A DNA stretch of 64,000 nucleotides from Termitomyces sp. T153 (lineage: Eukaryota; Basidiomycota; Agaricomycetes; Agaricales; Lyophyllaceae): NCBI GenBank assembly GCA_018296165.2, contig JACKQL020000023.1, forward strand, positions 682,001 through 746,000, given 5' to 3'. The translations under genes and the position numbers were made by a program. Under the pieces are notes generated by a model, which saw nothing but the letters and a program-made list of their open reading frames with translations, was not told where the DNA came from and ran no database searches. Shown here in pieces: positions 33,312 to 44,862 of this stretch (position 1 is its first letter; every line of letters starts with the position of its first letter).

Positions 33312-33813
33312 GTAGATGAGAATGTTGTCAAGGTATACACATACTATGCCCTCTGCAATGAGGTCCTGGAAGATGTCATTCATCATTGTCTGAAAAGTGG
33401 TGGGGCTGTTGGTGAGTCTGAAGAGCATAACAAGCAGTTCGAACAATTTCTGGTTAGTCTGGAAGGTGGCCTTCCATTTGTCTCCTTCCTGGATGTGCAC
33501 ATTGTTGTAGCCCCACTGGACATCTAGTTTAGTGAAGTACTGCACACCCTGGAGGTTGTTGATGAGCTCAGAGATGAGGGGGAGGGGGTAGTGGTTCTTC
33601 ACCATCATGGCATTAAGAACCCAATAACCTTGGACTAGTCAGAGTGAGCCATCCTTCTTTTTGATGAAGAAGACAGGAGAAGCCATTGGAGACTTGGAAG
33701 AGTGGATGCATTTGGAGTCCAGGTTCCCTTGCAGGAAGGCATCAAGCTTGTCCTGCTCTCTGGGCACTAGCAGGTAGACCTTACAGCTGGAGGGCATAGA
33801 ATCAGGGAGCAGC

Positions 33814-34279
33814 TGTGAGGGGAACAAATACTCCACAGGTGAACTTGACTAGAGCAAGCAAGCACAAGTGACAAGCAAGTGTCAAAGAAGCAGAATGGCA
33901 GCTAAGAAGGAGGCAAGGAGGAAGTGCAGTGAGCTGAGCAAAGTAGCAATGCTAGGGTTCTCACAATTAGTTCACTGGATAGACCTGGGGAATGCTGCTA
34001 TTAATTAGTTGAAGGATATTCTATCCTTGCAACTGGCTTAAATACTATATCTGTGGCTATGCTATGACTAATGCTATATGTGGTAAGCAGCCTGGATATG
34101 CTAAGCAGTAATGACTATCAATATGTCAAATGGAGAAATAGAGTCTGATAACTATGAAGGGCTGACTAAACAAATCAAAAGGGGAATAGAAAGTAGATCA
34201 GGTGGCTGGTCTGGTAAAATACCATGGGGCTAAGCCTGAAATAGAGTTGGACTACCCACCAAAGGGTTGTCTCCTTACA
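33814..34279 (-). repeat. 3' LTR of the KH element (466 bp)
   Basis: On plus it starts TGTGAGG and ends CCTTACA. It is very similar to 35393-35850 apart from a short indel before the last 10 bp. Confidence 0.85.
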
Positions 34280-34724
34280 TTACTCCCTCCTCAAGGTTTG
34301 TTGATCCAACAAACAGCTATGGCATTAAGATGCTCTTCCCCTTTCCCAATATGGCCAGCTATGACATGCAACAGCTGGTTCTGCCCCCCTGGAGTAATGT
34401 ACAAAGGTGTATTGCATGATTGGGACTGACACTTCAAGTGCCAGTGTAGAGAGGGTCATAGGAGAAGTTGTGTCCATTAGAGAGGCTAGTGTGACCCCCC
34501 TATGAATGCTTGATATTGGCAAGTGTGGAGGGAGAGATGGGGGTTGCCAGGTAGAAGGGGTAGGGGCTATGGTAAATGGTAGTGGATGCCACTGCTAGAG
34601 TGCTAGAAGAAGGTGCTCCTAGCCTGATAGAAGTTGGGGTGGATGATGTGGTGGATCCTAAAGGTGCCAGTGCAGCAACTGCCAGTGTGACATTGCCTGA
34701 GCATTGTTTCCACAGTATGCAGAC

Positions 34725-35310
34725 TCACTTGTTAGCTATCCACTTTTCAATAACTATAAGGGCTTTTCCAATCTGCTGATCAAAGCCCTGGATAGAGACA
34801 AACTGGTAGTCTTCTCTAGCTGAGCTAACCATGAAGGCTGCCAAGCAGGCACTAGAAATATCAAGAGCTTGTTTAAGGCCCTGCCCCTAGTACCAATTAT
34901 GTGTGCAACAAGAGAGTTGGGTATTTTGAGTGCACACTCAAAACATGGGGTGTGGCCATCTGTAGGAGGGAGGTCCCAAGCAAAGGGGATGGCAAGGGGA
35001 GCATTAGAGGTAGGATGTGCTATACATTGGGGAATGTGAAAAGTGGGCATAGTAGAGAGTTTGGTGGAGGACTTGGGCATTAGCTCCCAGATGGAGCTGA
35101 TTGTTTGGTGGAGCCTAAAGGAACAGCATGGCCATCCATACTAGGCTGTGAGGCTGTTTGGGCAGAGGCAACTGTGGCAACAGGCATAGGCATACAACTA
35201 GACTCAAGTACTGCTAGTCTGTTCTTGAGCCCAGAGACAAGAGTTAGCAATCTCTCAATAGTAGATTCCAGATTGGCAAAAGCATCAGATAGAGTTGGCA
35301 TAGAGTCCAT
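34725..35310 (-). pseudogene. KH-domain protein of the non-autonomous element
   Basis: Starts M-D-S-M-P-T-L-S-D-A-F (35310) and continues as a coiled coil, N-L-E-S-T-I-E-R-L-L-T-L then L-K-N-R-L-A-V-L-E. After a stop near 35080 a second frame gives A-L-K-I-P-N-S-L-V-A-H-I-I-G-T-R-G-R (KH helix pair with the G-x-x-G loop). A 1-nt loss in a G run shifts frame to A-L-K-Q-A-L-D-I-S-S-A-C-L-A-A-F, R-E-D-Y-Q-F-V-S-I-Q-G, Q-Q-I-G-K-A-L-I-V-I-E-K, ending I-A-N-K at the TGA 34727-34725. KH domains bind single-stranded nucleic acid, so a Gag-like RNA-binding role is plausible (inference). Confidence 0.75.
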
Positions 35311-35392
35311 AGAGGTTAGGGTGAGGCCAAGAGTAGGTGTTAGGTTGGATGTTGTGGGCTAGAGGTGCAGACAATGTAGGAACTGATCAAGA

Positions 35393-35850
35393 TGTAAGGA
35401 GAACAAACACTCCATGAGTGAACCTGGCTAAAGCAAGCAAGCACAAGCAATGAGCAAGCATCAAAGGATCAGAATAGTGGCTAAGAGGCAGGCAAGAAGC
35501 AAGCACAGCAAGCTGAGCAAGGTAGTGATGCTAGAGTTCTCACAATTGGTTCACTGGATAGACCTGAAGAATGCTGCTATTGATTGGTTGAAGAATATTC
35601 TATCCTTACAACTGGCTTAAATACTATATTCATGGCTATGCTATGACTAATGCTATATGTGGTAAGTGGCCTGGGTATGCTAAGCAGTAATGACTATCAA
35701 TGTATCAAATGGAGAAATAGAGTCTGATGACTATGAAGGGCTGACTAAACAAGTCAAAAGAGGAATAGGAAGTACATTAGGCAGCCAGTCCAGTAATGTA
35801 CCATGAGGCTAAGCCCAAAATAGGATTGGACTACCTGTCATGCCCTTACA
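35393..35850 (-). repeat. 5' LTR of the KH element (458 bp)
   Basis: On plus it starts TGTAAGGAGAACAAACACTCC and ends CCCTTACA. Its high similarity to the partner LTR indicates a more recent insertion than the Gypsy C host copy, but it is already CpG-poor. Confidence 0.85.
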
Positions 35851-38281
35851 GCAGCTCAATGGCGTGGTCCCACCTCCTGCACTCTGGGAGTGAGTTGAAT
35901 GAAGCTTTGGAGAAAACATCCTTGAACACATAGAGGTAGGGGGGTATGACATCTCAGAACTCTCAGAGCATGGTGTTAGTGGCAAACATCTGGGCCAGCC
36001 ACTGGAATGTGGTCTGGCTAGCCCAGATCTCTGCAACTGAGAGCAGCAAGTGTACAGTGGTAGCATAGATCTAGTCTCTCACTTCTACTGCTTTGTCCAG
36101 AAGCTCCAGCTCATATACTCCACCAAACTCCTCTCCACACTCCCTCTCTGTGGCTCTGCTACTGCTCTAGTCATTCTTGTAGAGGGCCTCTTTATGAGGG
36201 AATGCCAGAGGCAGGAGATCTAGGAGGTCTAGATTCATGAAGGGGAGAGGGCTAGTATGACACATGTGGATGGCCACATGCTCTTAGATATGAGCCTGGC
36301 ATTCTTCTCTGTCTTCAGTAGCACAAGCAGAGCACCTCTGAAGGCACCTGTTCATAGTTATCTCTCTCTTAGTCCAGTCCACCTTGGGGTTGTGCTCATA
36401 GAGCCATGTGAAACCAAGGATCATGTCCTGCCTACTCTAGCTAGTGATGGCAAAAATGGCATGCTCCACATGATTCTGATAACAGAGGACAAAGTCAACT
36501 ATGGAGCTGATGGTGCTTACTTGATTAGATATTCTGTCAATGTTGTAGACTAGAATTGGCTTGAGGAGGGGCTGTGTAATCAGATCATAGCATTTGACAA
36601 ACTCCAAGTCCAAGAACAATCCCATTGCTCTGCTATCTAAAAGAGCAGTGACTCTGCAGGTTTGCTAGGTGTCCATGGTCTCTATCTCCACATCAAGGTG
36701 CAGGGAGTTGATGGACTGGCTAAAAGCCATTACATACTATTGGAGCATTCAGTGCGCCCAGGCAAGGCAGCACTGGTGGACCCTAGGAGGTGTTGGGGAG
36801 CTTGGCAAGGGCTCCAGAATTGGTATCTGCATGTCTAAAGAGGAATGTTGAGGTTCTTCTGTTTCAGAATGAAAGACATTGAAAGAGGTGATTTCATTTT
36901 CTATTGACAGACATGAGAACCTATTAACACCTAGTGATGGAGGCATACACCTCATCCATTGCTCAACTAAAAATCCTTCTCCAGCTCTAGGAGTGTTGCA
37001 TATATGCTGATCTCCTCTGAAGTCAACTCCAGTGTAGGCTTATCTGGCAATGGAGCTCTGGCAGCGTTCTTTGCAGCCAGTAGCTGCAGAAGGAGTCCTT
37101 CCTGCTCCACCATAGAAAGGTAACATACCTCTAGACTCAAGGGGCAGTGCCATGCAAAGTGCCTAGGCTTCTAGCATTTTTAGCACAGTGGCAGCACAAT
37201 ATAGAGCTGTCTGGCTGTGTCCACATCCATGGAGGTACTTAGCAGCAAGGGGTGTGTTGCAGGGGTGGCCAGAGTAAGAATTGGCATTGGGCAAGCAGGT
37301 ATGGGGTGGCAGAAATTGGTGATTGAAGCTGAGTGCAGCATGGAATGTGGGTGGTGGAGCTCCCTCCAGATCTCCATAAGTTGCTACTGGTCCCAGGCCA
37401 CCTTGCACCATAATGCAATCTCTTCATTGTCTGGGTGACCCTCTATAAGATTATCAATGCATTCCACCAGCATGGGGTGCAGGCCATCCTGAAAGGTGAG
37501 GCATAACTGAAGGCTGTCAGAGTAGGCAGCTTGCTTAACCAGAGCCTAGAACAAGTTGATGTACTCATCCAATGTATGCTTCCCTTGCTTATATTGCTTC
37601 CTGTCATGTAGTGTCAAGGCTGCAGTCTTAGTGGGGTCTAGTGAGAAGTCCTTCTCAAAAGTGGCTCAGTCCAGAGAACTTCCAACACCTCTCAGGTGAC
37701 AGAAGACTCACAATGCATAGGTAGAGGCTTGTCTGATCTTTATGTACAACAGTATCCAGGCTATTTTCAATATGTTAGAGTTAAAGGCATTCCTACTAAG
37801 GTGGATGTAGGTGAGGCAGGATTGGAGGAAATGTTCCCCACCAGAGCAGGCACCATCATATGCATCTGATAGCATGGGACATGAAATCCATGGCCATTGA
37901 GTCACCAGAGCCACAGAGACAGGTGCAGACACAGTCAGGGCTAGTTCCACAGCCAGGAGAGGTGCAGGGGTAGGAGTTAGGCATTTGAGCAGTGCCTGGA
38001 GTGATTGGGAGATGAGATCTGTGGTTTGATGGAGGGTAAAGAGTTCAGTAGTGTAGTGAGTGAGATATAATTGTGTTAATTGCACCTGATTTTCTAGGTG
38101 TAGCAGGTGGGTCCAGGCTTTGTCCTATAGGGCCAGGGCCTCTAAGGGTGTGTCTGGATTGGCAGGCTGAGACATAGAACTCCATAGAGCTTAATTCTGG
38201 TGGGGAAGTGACAGATAGCAGCTTGGATATTTCTGGTGGCTATGAGAAGCTTCCAGACTAGTTTTAGGAGACTTGTTCTGC

Positions 38282-38649
38282 TCTAAGGGTGACCTCCAGA
38301 GTGGTTAATTAGAGTCACACAGCTAGCAAAGAGGAATCCAAAGTATATTAGCAAGTAGACAACAATACAATCAGTAACTAATCACCTAGCAGAGGGGAAT
38401 CCAAAGAGAACAAGTCTAAGGATTCCTGCTGCTTGGCACAGCACATCAGTGGGTGGCAGAGGCATGGGAACTACTGTACAGAGGGCTGGAGCTATTCCTA
38501 ACTCTAGAAAAATGATTGGTGAGGTGATATGGAGAACTCTATACTTCTCTGGAGATTTCCAGGATTCTGGAATGAGCCCTGGAGATGTCAAACAAGCTGC
38601 AGAGATGTTTGAATAGGTTGTGGAGGTCAGAAATGGAAGTCCCCTGACA
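38282..38649 (-). repeat. 5' LTR of Gypsy C minus copy (368 bp)
   Basis: Read on minus: TGTCAGGGGACTTCC...CACCCTTAGA. It matches 26661-27009. Its outer end abuts the right LTR of element B, whose first 39-40 bp are missing. Confidence 0.8.
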
Positions 38650-39973
38650 GGCAAGTCCTTACTAGGTAGACACAATATTCTGTGCTGATAACCTAGTGCT
38701 TTGGAGAGGTCTGGACTTCAGATACTTGTGAGGATAGTTGAGGGAGAGTGGTCCAAGCAAGTCCAAAGTGGTTCAGGAAGGTCTAAGACAAGGTATGAGG
38801 AAAGGTCAGGCTTGGGAAAGTTCCAGGTATGAGTTCAGAGCAAGTATTGATGGTGCAGAGCAAATGGAGACTATGTGAGTGATAGGACCAGAGCTGGAGT
38901 TTGATGAGTTATCAATGGATGTTGATGGATTTTGGAGCTGAGGTTGAGGAGGAGTGGTCTGAGCAAGTCCAAAGTGGTCCAGAGAGGTCTAAGACAAGGT
39001 ACAAGGAAAGGTTAGGCCTGGAGAAGTTCCAGGTACAGATCTAGGATGAGTATTGAGGATGCAGAGCAAATGGAGGCTATGCAAGTGATGGGAGCAGGGC
39101 TGAAGTTTGATGAGTGATCATAGGATGTTGATGGGTTTTGGAGCTGAGCAAATAGCAAGGTCTGGAGTTGGTCAAGAATGTTTGGGGAGTTGTGATTGTA
39201 AGTGTGGAGTTTATAGCAGTGTTAGAGTTTAAAGGGGACTTAGACACAACAAAGGAAATATAGATGAATGAGACAAGATAGAGTTGAGGTGAGATTGAGA
39301 TGGGAACAAAAGTAGATTCAAGCAGAGATATGAAATAATAATGAGATGATAACAGAGATAGAAATGAGACAAGACTGGGAGACTGAGAGAAGGGAAAACA
39401 TAACAAGAGACACAAAAAGAGATGAACAAACAATCAGAAACACATTGGGTAAAGCAAGTAATATCAAGACTAGAGTATGGAATGTGACTCTATGACTTAT
39501 ATACTGACTACTGGAACAGCTCCAGGAATAGCAGGTCTGGCAGCAGAGCTCATTGTGGTCATGTAGAGCTGGTGGGTGTTGGTTGTAATCAGGGAGTGGG
39601 CTGCAGTGATATACTGATGGGATCATGATGGGATCAGCTGGGGGTGCAGGCTGTCCTGGAGTCATTGTGATGCTCTGGAGCTGATCAGGTAAACCAAGGT
39701 GACAAACTAGTGATATACACTGGTGTCAGAAACAGTGGGAGAGGGTCCTAGGAGCTTAGGAGAGGCAGGAAAAGCATTAAAGGCTGTGAGAAAGGCATCA
39801 GAGTTAGCTAGGAGGCCATTGAAGTTTGCCAAAGAAGTGTCAGAGTTACTCAGAGTGAGTGCCATGAGTGAATGAAGGTTGGGGAAGTGGAAGGGGAAGT
39901 TGGGGGGGGGGGATCTCTGAGGAAGCAAGGTGGCTAGGAACAAGGTCTGGGGTTTTGTGAATGGGTCATAACA
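38650..39973 (-). repeat. 5' LTR of element B, truncated, with internal duplication
   Basis: It matches 17593-18744 from LTR position 40 to the end (...GGGTCATAACA). It is longer because a 207-bp segment (about 38736-38942) is repeated in tandem at 38943-39149. The AATCC duplication follows at 39974. Confidence 0.85.
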
Positions 39974-40414
39974 AATCCTAGATAACAGGTTTGAACTGAA
40001 AGGCAAAGAAGAGAAGGATGGATTTGACATTGCCCTCATACTAACAGAGGTCTTCAATGACATAAGAGACTAGATGTGCCCAACATATAAAATGGGAGAC
40101 CAGACAGAAGCAGGAAACTATAGACCAATTACTGTACTAAACACAGACTATAAGATCCTAATGAAGTTACTGTTGATATGCCTAGGCAAGGTAGCACTGA
40201 GAATAATCCATAAGGACCAGGCAAGCTTTATGAAAGGTAGATATATCAAGAATCAGATGGAACTTGCCCACCTCATGATAAGATACTGTGAAGAGACAAA
40301 TGAAAACAGCATGATTGTGTGCCTTGACTAGGAAAAAGCATATGACAAGATACTACACCACTTTCTGTGAGCATCTCTGTGAAAATTTGGCTTTCCAGAG
40401 ACATTCATCAAGAT
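39974..40414 (+). pseudogene. LINE ORF2 relic, RT continuation
   Basis: Right part of the LINE interrupted at 17592. It carries the RT motifs Y-R-P-I-T-V-L-N-T-D-Y-K-I-L-M-K (about 40120), K-D-Q-A-S-F-M-K-G-R-Y-I and M-I-V-C-L-D, then after a TAG E-K-A-Y-D-K-I. It stops at about 40414 against Gypsy E2, before the catalytic Y-A-D-D region. Confidence 0.85.
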
Positions 40415-41651
40415 CATAGGCCTTCCACTGCCAGAAGGCTTTGACAATTGCAAGGAATTCCTTGTCATAGATGTTGTAGTTGAGCTCTATGGGGATCATC
40501 AAGCAAGTATAGAAGGCAATCGGGCAGAGATCCTTTTCTTTTCTCTGGAGTCCATCTGGAAGAGTATTCCAGCAATGGCATAGTCAGGTGTTGCATTTAA
40601 GTACTATTGGAAGGGTGGGGTTGAAGTGGCAGAGGATCTGGGTAGAGGTGAAGGCTTTCTTGAGGAGAGTGAAGATGCTCTGGCACTTGCTGTTGATATG
40701 CTGGTCTCAACAATGAGATCAGCAGAAGAAGAGGCCTAAATAAAGTATATTATAAAAACAATATACTTTATTTATAAAAACAGCTGAAAATTGTAAGCTG
40801 GTAAAAACATTGAAAACTGTAGATGTTAGGCATACCTCAGAGAAAGTAAAACCTCCCATGTAAAACCAATGGAAAATGAGCCCAAAGTCAGTCAACAACA
40901 GCTAAGAAGCCAGCCATCAAAATTTGATGGCAGGGGCAGAGAATTGATCTCAGCTCACAATTTGAGATCAGGTTTACCACCTTCTCTCCCCTCAATTCAG
41001 GACTAGCCCTCCCCCTTTTCTCTGATCAACCAACTTTGATTGAGTGGTTTGGTGATTTCAGAGTAGTTGTCAATGAACTGGCAGTAAAAGTTAGCAAACC
41101 CCAAGAAGGACTGTACCTCCTTGACATTTTGGAGCAGAGGCCAGTTAAGAATGGCCTTGACCTTGGCTGGAGTCTATGTGTATGCCATCTGAAGTGACTA
41201 TAACTCCAAGGTATGTGACCTCCATAGTGTGGAAAGAGCACTTCTTGGGTTTGGCATAGAGGTGGTATTCCCAGAGTCACTCTAGGACACAGCAGACATG
41301 CTCCAGATCTTTCTCTGTCCAGGTACACAATAACAAAAATGTTGTTCATAAAGTACTGGAAAGTAGTGGGGGAGTTAGTCATTCCAAAAGACATCACTAG
41401 ATACTCAAAGAAGCTATAGTGGGTGTGGAAAGCAGTCTTCCATCCATGCCCTGGAGCAATCCAGACATTGTTGTAGCCAGAGCAGAGGTCTATTCTTGTG
41501 TAGATCTTAATACTGTGGAGGCAGTCAACAAGGTCTCTGAGGGGGAGAGGATACTGGTTCTTTTTGGTGACTTTGTTGAGTCCCTAGTAATCAACACAGA
41601 GTCAGAGAGACCCATTCTTCTTCTTGGCAAACAGGACTGGAGCACTGGTGA
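40408..41651 (-). mobile_element. Ty3/Gypsy E2, left part (RT and RNase H)
   Basis: On minus: [60 protein letters not shown] (41397 on), [12 protein letters not shown], then RNase H P-I-E-L-N-Y-N-I-Y-D-K-E-F-L-A-I-V. Frameshifts around the catalytic Y-L-D. It continues on the far side of Gypsy F at 52355; the 5-bp GGTGA occurs at both junctions. Confidence 0.8.
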
Positions 41652-42337
41652 TAAGACCCACTTGTTGCTGAGCACTATTTTTGGCATTGCTGATTGGACA
41701 GCAGCTGATTATACTGACATGGCACAAGTCATGATGCAAGTCACAATACTCAGCACATGAGGCCTAGCCCCAAGATGTAGCATTTGTACAGGATTTTAGT
41801 AACTACAAGACTTATTGATCATGAGCCACATTGTGGGGAGCCTGGACTCTGAGTCTAAAATGACAAGGCCAAGACCTCTATTAGCAACAATTGCTAGCAA
41901 CTTTCCTGGCAACAACACAGCCTTCTCTCCAAAAAAATAGACATATTGACAGTCATGTGATTTCTTATTTAATATTTCTCTTGTTGAGCTTACAAACATA
42001 CTTGAACAGCATCTACACTTCAGGTGTTAACATTGGACATGCTCTTTTCTTGCAATTTGTAATTTTTATGCATCACATTGACTTTGCTTACTTTTTACTT
42101 AGTTACCAGACTGACACCTTGTGTGGATCATAAACACCTTAGCAGATGCCATTGCTGGCAGTGACTACTATCTCCTTTTTTATACTATACCTATGAATAG
42201 TATAAATATGGCTTGTACATAGAGACTAAAAACAACAAACAGAGTACTATTTCACTCTCTCTCTAAGCTTACCATTGACAATGACTTAGCAACCATCTTG
42301 CCAACCTCAACCTCAACTTTGTGTGGTACCAACTACA
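41652..42337 (+). repeat. 5' LTR of Gypsy F (686 bp)
   Basis: TAAGACCCACTTGTTG...ACCAACTACA. Long identical stretches with the 3' LTR. TATAAATA at 42201 in sense orientation. Confidence 0.85.
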
Positions 42338-43119
42338 GGTGCCCTTATTATTATTTTGACTTAACAATGCTAGTGACTATGGCTAGTGACTAGTTTGTAT
42401 TTGTCCTTCCCAGCCTCTTTATTATCACTTTGCCTTTTTCTTCCAACTCCTCTTTTACCACTTAGTTTTCCCTTCCTTAGCAACCATTTTGCTCTCATTC
42501 TTTTCTCCTTCCTTTATTTAGTGACATTTTGTCATTGTCTAGCCACTTAGGCTAGCAATAGTGACTCTTTCCACTTATTGTTCAATCCTCACCCATTAGC
42601 TCTTGTTCTCTAGAATGGTTACTGACTCACCCTCTTTTTCAACTTCCTACTGCCAGCTACCCTATCTAGTGACTAGTGTTAGTTCTTCCTTTTTGGTTTC
42701 CTGCATGGCACTAGGCAGCATAGGAGCACATCATTTTGGAGCCCATCATGAGGAATTTTAGTTAACTATTCTGCCAGAAACCAGAGCTCAAGCAAAATGT
42801 TGCTTGGAAATCTTTAGTGAACTCCTGCAGTTGTCTTTGTCAACTCCTCAGAACTCTTCACCTGCTACTCAACCTTGACCCCTTGCCAACAAACTTAAAA
42901 CTGCTAGGAACCTTTGTGGCATTAGCAAAATCCCTGCCAACTTCTCAGGCACGTTCATTAAAAGCTTTCTCAATGCACCCCTTTCACCTCTCACTCCTAC
43001 CAACTCAATCTTTTTTTTAGAAGCACACTCCATCCCTTCATCACCAACTAACCCACTCCCACCACTACTACTAACAACCACTACCATAAACAACAACCCC
43101 ACCATTCAGCATGCTAGAA

Positions 43120-44862
43120 TGCTGCTGCACAACAACACCACTGTGCCTAAGTAGGACAAGAGTTGCCCTAGGGAACTCCCCCAGGACTTTAAGGAACTTG
43201 AATATCTCTTTGCTGACTGTGGCATTGCAGACAATACCCAGAAGAAAGAATATGTGGCTCAATACATCTCATATGACATGGCAGGAACCTGGTTTAGCTT
43301 ACCTGAATTTGGTGACAACTTTACCATTAGCAACAACACTCCTCAACCTTACATATACTAGGAATAGAAGGTGGCAGTGCTCAGACTGTACCTGGCACTG
43401 ATGCTAGTGCTCATTACAACCTTGGCAATCTCAAATGACTTGTCAACCAGATATTCAACAGCAGCTTGGCAACTTTGGGCAGGTTTTCAGACTATTATCA
43501 AGACTTCCAATGCATTGCTAGATGGCTCCTTGCTAACAGCAAGCTCTACTGTAATGAGGAACATTGCTTATTCCAACAAGGTATCCCTATGTTGCTATGG
43601 TCTAAAAGCATTTGCTAGCTTGGAATCACACTTCCTGACCACCATCCAAAGGACCCTTATGATGTTGACCAAGTCTTTGAAGGCACCAAATGGGATTTAA
43701 AGGGCACAGACATGTCTATGACCAAGACCAGCAATGGCACCACTGGTATCACCTCATTGCCAGTCACTAATGCTCCAGTTTTGCCATGATCTATGCCTAA
43801 ATGTGAAACCCTCGAATTAGTGACAACCACAGCAATTATCAGTGCCTTGGAATGTCTAGAAGCCCTCTTGACCAACAACGATGTTCAGCCTGCCACTTCT
43901 GTGGCAAAACAGGTCACACTGTGGTCCATGGCACTTGTATGAAAATGAAGCATATGATTCAACAGGGTAAGATCCATTGTAACACTGAGGGCATAATCAT
44001 TTTACCATCTGGCACTATGATTCCAAACTATTTTGGCAAACAGCTTTACATGGAATGTATCAAGGAATGGCACCATCTTAATCCTGGACAAATCATTACT
44101 GGCAGACTCTCTTCCAATGCTAACCCAGACCCAGAGCAAGTGGCTATGCAGCAGTTGCTAATTCACAAGGTAATGCAACAAGATGTTGCTATGGGCAGAG
44201 CACTCAGCAAGGAAGAATGGATCAAGGCATTGGAACATGAACTGTTTGTGCTACAACAACCTGGTAAAAAGTTTGATAGTGTACAAGTCCTCCATGCAGC
44301 ATATCAACTAGCAAACAATAACTCCAAGGCAACACCCTCAATTAGCAACACCCTAGCAACTACTTTCCCTTCCAATTCCATACCAGCTCCTGCCACTAAG
44401 ACTGCAGACAAAGGCAAAGCACCTGGACAACTAGTTGCTAACAAACAACCTGCCATTGCTAAGAAAACTGTCACTCAGCCACCCATCCACCCATTTTCTG
44501 GCATCTCAGCTCACTATGCTCCTTCTGCTAACAGAAATTTTGCTGCTCCTGACAGGTCTAACAACAGTGCATATCTAACTATGCCACCTATCTACAACAT
44601 CAAGCAATCCAAGGCAGTTTTTGAAAGGATTTTAAGCACCAAGGTCACAGTCTTGGTTGGCAAACTTTGCTCAGTGTCACAGAATATTAGAAATCAGTTT
44701 AGGATTGCCATCACACCAAATCAACTTGTGGGAGCTAGCACCTACACAGTACAGGACTCCAGCAACATTTTTGAAGATGCTTTGCTGACTTTTGCCATAG
44801 AAGAACCCCAGTTTTTGCTAGGATTCAATGTGGCTACTGCTAATGGACTTATCCCAGATTAG
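43120..44862 (+). pseudogene. Gypsy F Gag relic
   Basis: A Gag core in shifting frames (C-P-R-E-L-P-Q-D-F-K-E-L-E-Y-L-F-A-D near 43165), then a longer open part 43852-44862. That part starts with the knuckle C-H-F-C-G-K-T-G-H-T-V-V-H-G-T-C (last spacing 6, not 4), followed by N-T-E-G-I-I-I-L-P-S-G-T-M-I-P and E-W-H-H-L-N-P-G-Q-I, then an Ala/Pro/Thr linker and Y-N-I-K-Q-S-K-A-V-F. Stops at 43361, 43700 and 44862. Confidence 0.75.

Larger units (their letters stand above)
33814..35850 (-). mobile_element. Complete non-autonomous LTR element encoding a KH-domain protein
   Basis: Two direct LTRs (33814-34279 and 35393-35850) with TGTAAGG...CCTTACA-type ends flank 1.1 kb of internal DNA. The target duplication GCAGC is perfect (33809-33813 and 35851-35855), and removing the insert restores the Gypsy C frame E-L-L-P-D-S-M-P-S-S-C-K. 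A purine tract (GAGGAGGGAGTAA on minus) abuts the LTR at 34279, so sense is minus. There is no protease, RT or integrase; the only coding content is the KH-type protein, so it must be mobilised in trans. Confidence 0.85.
33312..38649 (-). mobile_element. Ty3/Gypsy C, minus-strand copy (holds the KH element)
   Basis: In sense order from the right: LTR 38649-38282, gag (about 38200-37080), protease with the segment L-G-F-T-W-L-Y-E-H-N-P-K-V-D-W that the plus copy lacks (about 36350), RT start (36000-35851), KH-element insertion (35850-33814), and RT continuing to 33312 with Y-P-L-P-L-I-S-E-L-I and V-Y-L-D-N-I-L-I-Y (second catalytic Asp lost). It ends inside the RT against Gypsy E1. Many stops. 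Confidence 0.8.
17593..39973 (-). mobile_element. LTR retrotransposon B with nested insertions (22.4 kb)
   Basis: The outer LTRs (17593-18744 and 38650-39973) are in the same orientation and flanked by AATCC on both sides, so they define one insertion into the LINE. Sense is minus: a purine tract abuts 18744 and the TATA box is on minus. In sense order the surviving internal parts are a pol relic (about 23900-22800), tandem repeats, a Pro/Thr tail, an antisense accessory gene, the purine tract and the 3' LTR. The 5' half has been replaced or buried by Copia J, an LTR fragment, Gypsy C twice, Gypsy E and the KH element. Confidence 0.8.

Noticed and set aside
33114..33608. 164-codon minus frame joining RT to another segment
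   Set aside because: Chimera that runs across the Gypsy C/Gypsy E junction at 33311/33312; only 33312-33608 is real RT.
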